5,450 nucleotides of DNA from Pseudomonadota bacterium (GTDB lineage Bacteria > Pseudomonadota > Alphaproteobacteria > Azospirillales > Azospirillaceae): NCBI GenBank assembly GCA_023416455.1, contig JAEZHQ010000150.1, positions 1-5,450 of the forward strand, read 5' to 3'. Shown piece after piece: positions 1 through 5,450 of the stretch. Made by a program: the position numbers and the translations under genes. The notes beneath the pieces were generated by a model. It had not been told where the DNA came from and did no database searches. It saw nothing but the letters and a program-made list of their open reading frames with translations. The stretch's first letter is position 1. Each line of letters starts with the position of its first letter.

Positions 1-755
1 TCGCGCAGGCGCGAATGGCCGTAGGCGCCCATGACCAGCAGGTCGGCCCCCAGCTCGCCGGCATGGGCCAGGATGGTGTCGCCCACGTCGTTGCCGGCGT
101 GGGTGGCGGCCTGGTGATGGCTGCGCACGCCATGGCGCTCCAGCCAGACCATCAGGTCGTTGCCGCCGTCGGTCGCCTGGCCCGGCGGTTCGATGGTCAG
201 CACGGTGACCTTCTCCGCCGCCCGCAGGAAGGGCATGGCGTTGCGCACCGCGCGGCCGGCCTCGCGCGTGTTCTTCCAGGCGATCACGGCGTGGCGGCCG
301 ACCGTGGCGTCGGCCGGCCGGTTGCGGGGCAGGACCAGGGTGGGGCAGGGGGTCTCCAGCGGCAGCCGGTCGGGCAGATGGAGCATCACCCGGTCCTCCA
401 GCGTCTCCCCGTGCGACTGGGTGACGATGGCGAGGTCGGCGTAGGTGGCGCGGGCGGCCAGCAGCTCCACATGGTCGCCCTCGGCCACCGTCCAGGAATA
501 GGAGCAGTCCTTCAGGGCAAGGCGCGCTTCCTGCTCCACCTGCCCGGCCTTCTCGTGGGCAATGGCGGTCGCCTCGGCGAGGAAACCGTAGGAGGCGCCG
601 CGCCCGGTGACCGCCGCCGGCATCGACACCGGCGTGGCGACGTAGAGCACCTCCACGAAGGCCGAAAAGCGCTTGGCGAGGGCGACGGCGGCTTCCAACC
701 GCGCCGTGTGCCGGTCGTCGTTCGCCATGTGAAGCAGGATGGTCTTGATCGGCAT
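1..755 (-). CDS. Universal stress protein, tandem UspA domains (3' end outside window)
   Basis: Reads MPIKTILLHM at the N-terminus and is open for 251 codons to the window edge. It has two successive Usp-like alpha/beta domains. Domain 1 is about residues 1-145, starting with a KTILLH strand and ending with PCPTLVLPRN. Domain 2 starts near residue 152 (GRHAVIAWKNTREAGRAV) and reaches ADLLVMGAYGHSRLR, which is the beginning of the Usp nucleotide-binding signature G-2x-G-9x-G(S/T). The rest of that motif lies beyond the window, so ATP binding cannot be judged. Two-domain Usp proteins are usually about 270-290 residues, so some 25-35 residues are missing. The start is supported by GGAAG seven bases upstream. 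Usp proteins are cytoplasmic and respond to starvation or oxidative stress; the exact role here is unknown. It lies 130 bp downstream of thiY on the same strand, and its own promoter is likely but unproven. Confidence 0.93.
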   Translation of the reverse strand, partial: MPIKTILLHMANDDRHTARLEAAVALAKRFSAFVEVLYVATPVSMPAAVTGRGASYGFLAEATAIAHEKAGQVEQEARLALKDCSYSWTVAEGDHVELLAARATYADLAIVTQSHGETLEDRVMLHLPDRLPLETPCPTLVLPRNRPADATVGRHAVIAWKNTREAGRAVRNAMPFLRAAEKVTVLTIEPPGQATDGGNDLMVWLERHGVRSHHQAATHAGNDVGDTILAHAGELGADLLVMGAYGHSRLR

Positions 756-781
756 GGGTTCGCTTCCAGTGTCCGGCCCCG

Positions 782-811
782 AACGGGCGTTCATCAAACG
801 GGCGTTCATCA
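782..811. repeat. Perfect 15-bp tandem direct repeat upstream of the usp gene
   Basis: The 15-mer AACGGGCGTTCATCA occurs twice head to tail, at 782-796 and 797-811, with no mismatch. It sits 27-56 bases upstream of the usp start codon, probably in or beside its promoter or 5' leader. On the minus strand a TATGAT hexamer (808-813), close to a sigma-70 -10 box, overlaps the distal copy. The hexamer 17 bp further upstream (TTCCGG, 831-836) is a poor -35. The repeat could be a two-site operator or only a slippage duplication. Confidence 0.85.
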
Positions 812-820
812 TAGGTAACG

Positions 821-880
821 TCCGGCGGGGCCGGAAGGCAACGGGGCTGTCGGCCGGCGGACGGCCGGCTGTGGGCCGGC
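821..880 (-). terminator. GC-rich inverted repeats after thiY, possible terminator region
   Basis: Just after the thiY stop, the minus-strand RNA can form GCCGGC-CCACA-GCCGGC (880-864). Further on it can form the perfect hairpin TCCGGC-CCC-GCCGGA (835-821). GCCGGC is its own reverse complement and appears three times, at 853, 864 and 875, so several alternative pairings exist. No U-run follows either stem, so a canonical intrinsic terminator is not shown. The structure may aid termination, protect the 3' end of the message or have no role. Nothing coding is seen in the 130-bp gap. Confidence 0.3.
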
Positions 881-885
881 GGCGC

Positions 886-1839
886 CTACTTGAGCACGAC
901 GGCGTAGCGCTCCACCGGCTCGACCTCGGCGATCAGGCCGCCCGCCTTCAGGAAGGCGGCGAATCGGGCGTAGCGCGCCTCGTCCAGCGCCGCCGGGCTG
1001 TGCGAGAAGCGCGGCAGCGTGGCCGCCCAGGCGCGGCGGTTCAGCTCGTCGTTCAGCTCCGGCCGGTCCTTGATGAAGGCGGCGTGCGCGTCCTCCGGGT
1101 GGTTCAGGATGTAGAAGGTGGCGCGCTCCACCGCCTCCAGGAAGCGCTTGATCCGCCCCGCGGCGGCGGGGGCGGCGGCGGCGTCGCGGTGGGCGACGAG
1201 GATCAGCTCGTCATAGGGGGGCACGCCCTCCTCCTCGGGGTAGAAGGCGCGGCCGGGCTTCTTCTCGATGTCGAGCTGGTTCAGCTCGAAGTTGCGGAAG
1301 GCGCCGATGACCGCATCCACCTGGCCGGACAGCAGGGCCGGCGACAGCGAGAAGTTCACGTTCACCAGCTCGACGTCGCCAAGCGCCAGCCCGTGCTTGC
1401 CAAGCATCGCGCCGAGCAGCGCGTCCTCGAAGCCGCCGACCGAGAAGCCGACCTTGCGGCCCTTCAGATCCCCGATCGTCGCCACCGGCCCGTCGCGCAG
1501 CGCGACCACCGCGTTCAGCGGGGTCGACACCAGCGTGCCCACCCGCAGGAGCGGCAGGCCCTGGCCGACCTGGATCTGGAGCTGCGGCTGGTAGGAGACG
1601 GCCAGATCCGCCTGGCGGGCGGCGACCAGCTTCGGCGGGTCGTTGGGGTCGGCCGGCGCGGTCAGCGTCACGTCCAGCCCGGCCTCCTTGAAGAAGCCCT
1701 TTTCCAGGGCCACCACCAGCGGCGCGTGGTCCGGGTTCACGAACCAGTCGAGCAGGACGGTCAGCCTGTCCTGCGCCGCGGCGGGAAGGGCGGTCAGCAG
1801 CCCGGCGGCCAGCGCCGCCGCCGCGAAGGTGCGTCTCAT
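886..1839 (-). CDS. thiY: ABC importer periplasmic binding protein, ThiY/NMT1-THI5 family
   Basis: This 317-residue protein has a typical Sec signal peptide: MRRTF, a hydrophobic Ala/Leu core to about residue 20, and likely cleavage within AAAQD near residues 22-24. The mature part begins RLTVLLDWFVNPDHAPL (25-41), the N-terminal block typical of NMT1/THI5-like binding proteins. It continues with KGFFKEAGLDV (48-57), a PNDPPKLVAARQADLAVSYQ segment and GDLKGRKVGFSVGG (123-136). Family members such as ThiY bind formylaminopyrimidine or a related HMP precursor for thiamine synthesis; the exact ligand here is inferred from the TPP riboswitch upstream. The start has AAGGA seven bases before ATG. 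It is the last gene of the operon, 15 bp after thiX, and would deliver ligand to the ThiX permease from the periplasm. Related nitrate, sulfonate and taurine binding proteins share the fold, but the riboswitch argues against them. Confidence 0.92.
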   Translation of the reverse strand: MRRTFAAAALAAGLLTALPAAAQDRLTVLLDWFVNPDHAPLVVALEKGFFKEAGLDVTLTAPADPNDPPKLVAARQADLAVSYQPQLQIQVGQGLPLLRVGTLVSTPLNAVVALRDGPVATIGDLKGRKVGFSVGGFEDALLGAMLGKHGLALGDVELVNVNFSLSPALLSGQVDAVIGAFRNFELNQLDIEKKPGRAFYPEEEGVPPYDELILVAHRDAAAAPAAAGRIKRFLEAVERATFYILNHPEDAHAAFIKDRPELNDELNRRAWAATLPRFSHSPAALDEARYARFAAFLKAGGLIAEVEPVERYAVVLK

Positions 1840-1854
1840 CGGTCGGTCCTTTTC

Positions 1855-2604
1855 CTAGCTGAGGTGCGTGTCGGGTTGCCAGGGCAGCGCCCACCGGACC
1901 AGCGCGTCCACGGCCGCGTAGAGGGCCAGCGCGAAGGCGCCGAGCACGGCGAGCGCCGCGAAGAGAAGGTCGATCTGCATGCGGGCGTTGGCGTGCAGCA
2001 TCAGGTAGCCCAGCCCGGAGGAGGAGCCGACCCACTCCCCGACCACCGCCCCGATGGGGGCGACAGCCGCGGCGACGCGCAGGCCGGACCCGAAGGCGGG
2101 CAGGGCGGCCGGCAGCCGGACCTGCCACAGCACCGCGCGCCGCGACGCCCCCATGGTGCGGGCGAGGTCGAGCCAGCCGGGATCGGTCCGGCGCAGCCCG
2201 TCGAACAGGGCGGTGGTGACGGGGAAATAGATGATCAGCGTCGCCATGGCGACCTTCGAGGCCAGACCGTAGCCGAGCCACAGGACCAGCAGCGGGGCCA
2301 GCGCGAAGACCGGGATGGCCTGGCTGACCACCAGCAGCGGCAGAAGCCAGCGCCGGGCCGCGCGGAAGCTGGCCAGGGCCAGCGCGCTCGCTCCCCCCAG
2401 CGCCACCCCCAGCCCCAGCCCGAGCAGGATCTCGGCCGCGGTGGTCGCGCCGTGCCTCAGCAGAAGCGGCGCCTGCCGGTGCAGCGCCTCGGCCACCGCC
2501 AGCGGCGGCGGCAGGATGTAGCGCGGCGCGCCGGTCAGCGTGACCACCGCCTGCCAGACGGCCAGCAGCACCGCCGCCGTGATCAGCGGGCGCAGCAGCC
2601 TCAT
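1855..2604 (-). CDS. thiX: ABC importer permease, ThiX type (BPD_transp_1)
   Basis: A 249-residue inner-membrane protein with about six hydrophobic segments, roughly 7-24, 56-78, 86-110, 117-136, 175-190 and 211-233. The cytoplasmic EAA loop that docks the ATPase is visible at about 146-171 (DLARTMGAS...VRLPAALPAF). The GEWVGSSSGLGYLM block (189-202) is characteristic of the SsuC/TauC/ThiX permease group. The length is normal for the family. Its ATG overlaps the thiZ stop as ATGA, which suggests translational coupling, and GGAGG lies eight bases upstream (2613-2617). It presumably forms a homodimeric channel for the pyrimidine precursor delivered by ThiY. From the permease sequence alone it could be a sulfonate or nitrate system; the thiamine assignment rests on the riboswitch and on ThiY. 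Confidence 0.92.
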   Translation of the reverse strand: MRLLRPLITAAVLLAVWQAVVTLTGAPRYILPPPLAVAEALHRQAPLLLRHGATTAAEILLGLGLGVALGGASALALASFRAARRWLLPLLVVSQAIPVFALAPLLVLWLGYGLASKVAMATLIIYFPVTTALFDGLRRTDPGWLDLARTMGASRRAVLWQVRLPAALPAFGSGLRVAAAVAPIGAVVGEWVGSSSGLGYLMLHANARMQIDLLFAALAVLGAFALALYAAVDALVRWALPWQPDTHLS

Positions 2605-3362
2605 GCCGCCAGCCTCCGCAACAATTCGGCCTGGAGCGCCAGCAGCGCCGGGTCGTCCACCGCGCGCGGCGGCAGGCCCGGCGGCTCCAGCGCCGGGCCG
2701 ACGACGGCGGGCCGGCCGGTCATGACGTGGATGCGGTGGCCGAGGCGCAGCGCCTCCAGCGGGTCGTGGGTGACCATCAGCACGGTGCGGCCGGCCAGCG
2801 CCGCCGCCGCCAGATCCTGGAGGCGCAGCCGGGTCAGCGCGTCCAGGGCGGAGAAGGGTTCGTCCATCAGGACCAGCGGCCGGTCCTCCATCAGCGTGCG
2901 GGCGAGCGCCACGCGCTGCCGCTGCCCGCCGGACAGGGCCGCTGGCCGGTCCTCCTCCCGGCCGGCGAGGCCGACCTGGCCCAGCAGGGCGCGGGCGCGC
3001 GCGGCCAGGGCCGGCGACCGCCCCTCGCGGCGCAGCCGCGCCCCCAGCAGCACGTTGCCGAGCGCCGGAAGCCAGGGCAGCAGCAAATCCTGCTGGGCCA
3101 TGTAGGCGACGCGCCCGTGCAGCGGCGCGCCGTCGTCGGCGGCCACCGTGGTCGGCGGCTCCGGCTCGGCGAGGCCGGCGACGAGGCGCAGCAGGGTGGT
3201 CTTGCCGACTCCGCTGGGTCCCAGGAGCGCGGTGGTGAGCCCGCCCTCCACGCGCAGCGTCAGGTCGGTGAACAGGGCGGCGCCGCCGTGGGTCAGCCGC
3301 GCCCCGGCGACGGTGACCGACAGCGGGGGGCGGAGGGCGCCGGGACGGACGGGTGCGTTCAT
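2601..3362 (-). CDS. thiZ: ABC importer ATP-binding protein, ThiZ type
   Basis: A 253-residue nucleotide-binding subunit with all motifs intact: Walker A GPSGVGKT (48-55), Q-loop in YMAQQDLLLPW (87-97), signature LSGGQ (143-147), Walker B LVLMDE (163-168, catalytic Glu168), D-loop SALD (171-174) and switch His199 in VTHD. It powers uptake through ThiX at the cytoplasmic face of the membrane. It is the first gene of the operon, directly under the TPP riboswitch. Its ATG at 3362 is four bases from the end of the aptamer's P1 stem, and its candidate ribosome-binding sites lie inside the aptamer, implying control at translation initiation. The C-terminus overlaps the thiX start by four bases. The ATPase sequence alone would not separate it from SsuB/TauB/NrtD-type proteins; context does. 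Confidence 0.93.
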   Translation of the reverse strand: MNAPVRPGALRPPLSVTVAGARLTHGGAALFTDLTLRVEGGLTTALLGPSGVGKTTLLRLVAGLAEPEPPTTVAADDGAPLHGRVAYMAQQDLLLPWLPALGNVLLGARLRREGRSPALAARARALLGQVGLAGREEDRPAALSGGQRQRVALARTLMEDRPLVLMDEPFSALDALTRLRLQDLAAAALAGRTVLMVTHDPLEALRLGHRIHVMTGRPAVVGPALEPPGLPPRAVDDPALLALQAELLRRLAA

Positions 3363-3366
3363 GGCC

Positions 3367-3459
3367 TCACTGATCCCTTCGCCGGTATGAGCCGGATCAG
3401 GTTCCAGGGGTCGTCCCGAAACGGGGACCTCTCAGCCGACCATCGGCTCCCCCCAGTGA
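3367..3459 (-). promoter_or_regulatory. TPP riboswitch (THI-box) controlling thiZXY
   Basis: Read on the minus strand, the conserved TPP-aptamer blocks occur in the right order. GGGGGAGCC opens the aptamer, GGCTGAGA follows with its CTGAGA core at 3435-3430, and a variable P3-side hairpin lies at 3428-3413. GGAACCTGATC (3405-3395) follows, then a short CCGG-containing stem with CATACCGG, and finally GCGAAGGGA (3382-3374). The closing P1 helix is TCACTG (3459-3454) with CAGTGA (3372-3367), six perfect pairs. These elements bind the pyrimidine and pyrophosphate parts of TPP in known structures. Only four bases separate P1 from the thiZ ATG, so no separate expression platform fits. The SD-like GUGAGG overlaps the 3' strand of P1, and the other SD-like stretch, AAGGGA, is a conserved aptamer block. 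Confidence 0.97.
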
Positions 3460-3468
3460 TGGAGGGGG

Positions 3469-3497
3469 ACTATGGCAAGTCCGCGGGCGGCCGGCAA
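3469..3497 (-). promoter_or_regulatory. Putative sigma-70-type promoter for thiZXY
   Basis: On the minus strand, TTGCCG (3497-3492) resembles a -35 box (4 of 6 against TTGACA). It is followed by exactly 17 bp and then CATAGT (3474-3469), 4 of 6 against TATAAT. Transcription would start near 3460-3463, immediately before the 5' strand of riboswitch P1, which is what this arrangement needs. Its distal edge falls in the 17-bp tandem duplication and close to the 3' end of the upstream gene. The match is modest and unproven; read-through from the DUF1194 gene is an alternative. Confidence 0.4.
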
Positions 3498-3527
3498 GCG
3501 TCAGCGGGCGGCAAGCGTCAGCGGGCG
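3494..3527. repeat. Perfect 17-bp tandem duplication at the end of the DUF1194 gene
   Basis: GCAAGCGTCAGCGGGCG occurs at 3494-3510 and again at 3511-3527, adjoining and identical. The second copy contains the last codons and TGA stop (3520-3518) of the DUF1194 gene. The first copy lies downstream of that stop and carries another TGA (3503-3501) in a different frame, because 17 is not a multiple of three. The outer edge of the first copy overlaps the putative thi promoter -35. It looks like a recent slippage duplication. Confidence 0.9.
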
Positions 3528-4273
3528 GCGACGTCCCGGTCGGGGGTGGTGCCGGAGATCTCCAGGAGCAGCTTGCTGAGGATGGCGTCGGCGAAGGCGT
3601 CGAAGCTGACCGCCGGGACCAGGAAGGCGCCGGGGCCGCCGATGACGTGGTCGCGGTAGTAGCGGTCGAGATCGACCGGCGGCGAGCCGCCCCAGGGATT
3701 CGGCCGGTCGTTCAGGATCGGCAGCCCGTTGATGGTGATGCCCGCGGCCACCGCCTGGTCGCGCGCCCACTCGACCGGCCGGCCGCGGTTGTTGACCCCG
3801 TCCCCCGACACGTCGATGACCCGCCGCATCCCCTCGAAGCCGTTGCCCTCGAACAGCCGGGCGCCGTGGTCGATGGCGGCGCTGATCGAGGTCCATTGCG
3901 CCGTCAGGGTCGGCGATTCGGCGACCACCGCGGCGAAGGACTCCACGCTCGCCGCGTCCTCCAGAAGCGTCCAGGGTACGACCACGCGCTGGTAGGTGTC
4001 GCCCGCCCATTCCATGTAGATCACCGCGATCCGGCCATGGGGGCCGCCGCGGATCGCCGCCTGCACCCTGGGGTTCAGCAGCGCGCCGACATAGCCCTCG
4101 CGCTGGAGCTGTGCCTCCTCCGGATCCACGCTGCCGGACACGTCCACCGCCAGCACCAGCTCCAGGTCGACCGGAGTCTCGGCGCCGGCGGGGGCGCCGG
4201 TTCCCGCGGCGGCGGCCAGCCCCAGCGCGACCACCCCCGCCAACCGCCGGCCTGCGCCCATGACGCCCCCCAT
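3518..4273 (-). CDS. Secreted DUF1194 / von Willebrand factor A-like protein
   Basis: Up to 251 residues. An Arg-containing N-terminus and a hydrophobic stretch (about 11-25) end in APAGAE, giving a likely Sec signal peptide cut near residue 31. The mature domain starts VDLELVLAVDVSGSVD. The MIDAS metal site is complete: Asp44-Ser46-Ser48 (DVSGS), Thr128 in QWTSIS and Asp154 in RVIDVSGDGVNN. The DVSGDGVNNRGRP and GITINGLPI blocks match the DUF1194 family, an alphaproteobacterial periplasmic vWA-like group of unknown function; metal-dependent protein binding is inferred from the fold. Two in-frame starts are possible: 4273 (MGGVMG), or 4261, which has GGGGGG five to ten bases upstream and gives a more typical signal peptide of MGAGRRLAG. 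The downstream start is slightly preferred. The gene is divergent from the deacetylase gene and ends about 60 bp before the riboswitch. No partner gene is visible. Confidence 0.9.
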   Translation of the reverse strand: MGGVMGAGRRLAGVVALGLAAAAGTGAPAGAETPVDLELVLAVDVSGSVDPEEAQLQREGYVGALLNPRVQAAIRGGPHGRIAVIYMEWAGDTYQRVVVPWTLLEDAASVESFAAVVAESPTLTAQWTSISAAIDHGARLFEGNGFEGMRRVIDVSGDGVNNRGRPVEWARDQAVAAGITINGLPILNDRPNPWGGSPPVDLDRYYRDHVIGGPGAFLVPAVSFDAFADAILSKLLLEISGTTPDRDVAAR

Positions 4274-4300
4274 CGACTGTCCCGATCAGAAAAAGGGGGC
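4265..4300 (-). other. Inverted repeat around the DUF1194 start
   Basis: GCCCCC (minus strand, 4300-4295) can pair with GGGGGC within the G-run at 4271-4265. An inner ATCG/CGAT pair at 4286-4283 and 4275-4272 stacks inside. In a DUF1194 transcript starting upstream, this would fold the G-run that could act as ribosome-binding site for the ATG at 4261. Chance pairing in G+C-rich DNA is a real alternative. The rest of the 101-bp divergent gap (4274-4374) shows no convincing promoter pair on either strand. Confidence 0.25.
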
Positions 4301-4374
4301 TGGATGGCCGTTCGGCAAGGGGCGATGCTGCGGGTGTTGACGAAGCGGCCGGTCCGCGCCACCTCAGCGTTCGC

Positions 4375-5450
4375 ATGTCCAAGCACCCGATCTTCCTCGG
4401 CAGCGAGATTTACCGCGGCTCCAGCTACGGCGCGAATCACCCGCTGGCCATCCCGCGCGTCTCGACCACCATCGACCTTGCCCGCGCCATGGGCTGGCTG
4501 CACGACCACGCCTACCGGGACAGCCCGCAGGCGACGGTGGAGGAGCTGGCCCGCTTCCACCGGCCGGACTATGTCGAGGCGCTGAGCCGGGCCGAGGCCG
4601 AGCAGCGGGTCGATGCCGCCACGACGGAGCGCTACAACCTCGGCCGGCTTGAGAATCCCGTCTTCCCGGAGATGTACCGCCGCCCGGCCACCGGCGCCGG
4701 GGCGGCCCTGCTGGCGGCGCGCCTGCTGCTGGAGCGGCCGGCCGGCACCGTCTACAGCCCGGCCAGCGGCACCCACCACGCCCGCCCCGGCCGGGCCAGC
4801 GGCTTCTGCTACCTCAACGCGCCGGTGCTGGGCATCCTGGCCCTGCTCGACGGCGGCGTCGGGCGCGTCCTCTACGTGGACCTCGACGCCCACCACGGCG
4901 ACGGGGTGGAGGAGGCGTTCGCCGGGGACGGCCGCGTCCTCACCGTCTCGGTGCACGAGGACGGGCGCTGGCCCTTCACCGGCCGGGCGGAGGAACGGGC
5001 CGGCGGCACCGCCCGCAACCTGCCGGTCCCGCCGGGCTTCAACGACAGCGAGATGGCGCATCTGGTGGAGCACGCCATCCTGCCGCTCGGCCGGGCCTTC
5101 CGGCCGCAGGTGGTGGTGCTCCAGACCGGCGCCGACGCGCTGGCCGACGACCCGCTGAGCCGGCTGGAGCTGTCCAACCGCGCCCTGTGGGACGCGGTGC
5201 GCGCGCTGATGGGGCTGGCCCCGCGCCTGCTGGTGGTGGGCGGGGGCGGCTACAACCCGTGGTCCGTCGGGCGCTGCTGGGCCGGGCTGTGGGCGGTGCT
5301 GAACGGGATCGACCCGGAGCGGCCGCCGACCGCGGAGGCCGGGGCGGTCCTGCGCGCCCTGACCTGGTCGCGGGCGGCCGGCCGCAACCCGCCGGAGCAC
5401 TGGTTCTCCACGCTGGCCGACGCGCCGCGCCCCGGGCCGGTGCGCGACGC
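4375..5450 (+). CDS. Histone deacetylase / AcuC-family hydrolase (3' end outside window)
   Basis: Open for 358 codons to the window edge, starting MSKHPIFLGSEIYRGSSYG, a usual N-terminus for bacterial AcuC-like proteins. The arginase-deacetylase fold signatures are in order. The catalytic His pair is His134-His135 (SGTHHARPGRASGFCYLN). Zinc ligands are Asp171 and His173 in YVDLDAHHGDGVEEAF, and Asp254 in QTGADALADDPL. The transition-state Tyr293 is in VVGGGGYNPW. All residues needed for Zn-dependent removal of acyl groups from lysine are present. Family members deacetylate proteins such as acetyl-CoA synthetase (AcuC) or other amides; the substrate here is unknown, and no acs, acuA or acuB is in the window. 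AcuC proteins are about 370-390 residues, so only a short tail is missing. No clear Shine-Dalgarno sequence precedes the ATG, but no other in-frame ATG or GTG lies within about 90 bases upstream and homology starts here. Confidence 0.93.
   Translation, partial: MSKHPIFLGSEIYRGSSYGANHPLAIPRVSTTIDLARAMGWLHDHAYRDSPQATVEELARFHRPDYVEALSRAEAEQRVDAATTERYNLGRLENPVFPEMYRRPATGAGAALLAARLLLERPAGTVYSPASGTHHARPGRASGFCYLNAPVLGILALLDGGVGRVLYVDLDAHHGDGVEEAFAGDGRVLTVSVHEDGRWPFTGRAEERAGGTARNLPVPPGFNDSEMAHLVEHAILPLGRAFRPQVVVLQTGADALADDPLSRLELSNRALWDAVRALMGLAPRLLVVGGGGYNPWSVGRCWAGLWAVLNGIDPERPPTAEAGAVLRALTWSRAAGRNPPEHWFSTLADAPRPGPVRD

Noticed and set aside
15..818. Plus-strand open frame over the usp gene
   Set aside because: The opposite strand encodes a clear two-domain Usp protein. 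This frame has no family motif.
886..1839. Binding protein as a nitrate, sulfonate or taurine receptor
   Set aside because: The LDWFVNPDHAPL block is typical of NMT1/THI5-like ThiY proteins, and a TPP riboswitch controls the operon.
739..3105. Very long plus-strand open frame (788 codons) opposite the transporter genes
   Set aside because: It is antisense to three genes with full family motifs. The translation is Arg/Gly/Gln/Pro-rich and low in complexity with no recognisable domain, as expected from stop-poor G+C-rich DNA.
4337..4365. TTGACG as a -35 box for the deacetylase gene
   Set aside because: The hexamer 17 bp downstream (CACCTC) bears no useful likeness to a -10 box, and the start site would fall almost at the ATG.
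3501..4382. Alternative minus-strand frame over the DUF1194 region, 293 codons
   Set aside because: It lacks a signal peptide and any motif, while the neighbouring frame has an intact MIDAS site and DUF1194 blocks.
4075..5400. Long minus-strand open frame opposite the deacetylase gene
   Set aside because: It overlaps the HDAC-family gene in antisense and also the start of the DUF1194 gene. Its composition is Arg/Gly/Ala-rich with no domain, so it is a shadow frame.
1..5450. CRISPR array, insertion sequence, toxin-antitoxin pair, phage gene or novel defence system
   Set aside because: There is no spaced repeat series, transposase, terminal inverted repeat pair or unassigned large gene. Every substantial coding frame falls in a known family.

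Overview
The window is very G+C-rich DNA, with third codon positions almost all G or C. It carries compact bacterial genes of an alphaproteobacterial type. The TPP-riboswitch-led thiamine-precursor transporter, the DUF1194 protein and the AcuC/class-I-HDAC-like protein together suggest a Rhodospirillales member such as Azospirillum. That assignment is inference from gene content and base composition, not from any search.

Layout: (1) 1-755, minus strand: a tandem-domain universal stress protein, cut at its C-terminus by the window edge. (2) 756-885: a non-coding gap with a perfect 15-bp tandem repeat and GCCGGC-based inverted repeats that may end the upstream operon. (3) 886-3362, minus strand: a three-gene ABC importer operon in the order ATPase (thiZ), permease (thiX), periplasmic binding protein (thiY). 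thiZ and thiX overlap by four bases and thiX-thiY are 15 bp apart. (4) 3367-3459, minus strand: a clear TPP (THI-box) riboswitch whose closing stem ends four bases before the thiZ start codon, preceded by a plausible sigma-70-type promoter at 3469-3497. (5) 3494-3527: a 17-bp tandem duplication spanning the end of the next gene and the edge of that promoter. (6) 3518-4273, minus strand: a secreted DUF1194 protein with a von Willebrand A fold and an intact metal-binding (MIDAS) motif. (7) 4274-4374: a 101-bp divergent intergenic region. (8) 4375-5450, plus strand: a histone-deacetylase/AcuC-family hydrolase with all zinc and catalytic residues visible, cut at its C-terminus by the window edge.

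How the genes work together: the riboswitch and importer form one regulatory unit. When thiamine pyrophosphate is plentiful, the aptamer should close and hide the thiZ ribosome-binding region, reducing uptake of a thiamine pyrimidine precursor. No thiamine biosynthesis or salvage enzyme is present in the window. The stress protein, the DUF1194 protein and the deacetylase show no functional link to the importer or to each other beyond adjacency. All coding capacity fits known families. I see no CRISPR array, insertion sequence, tRNA, rRNA or phage gene, and no convincing previously undescribed system. The points most worth a second look are the minimal-platform riboswitch and the two short tandem duplications in the gene-flanking regions.
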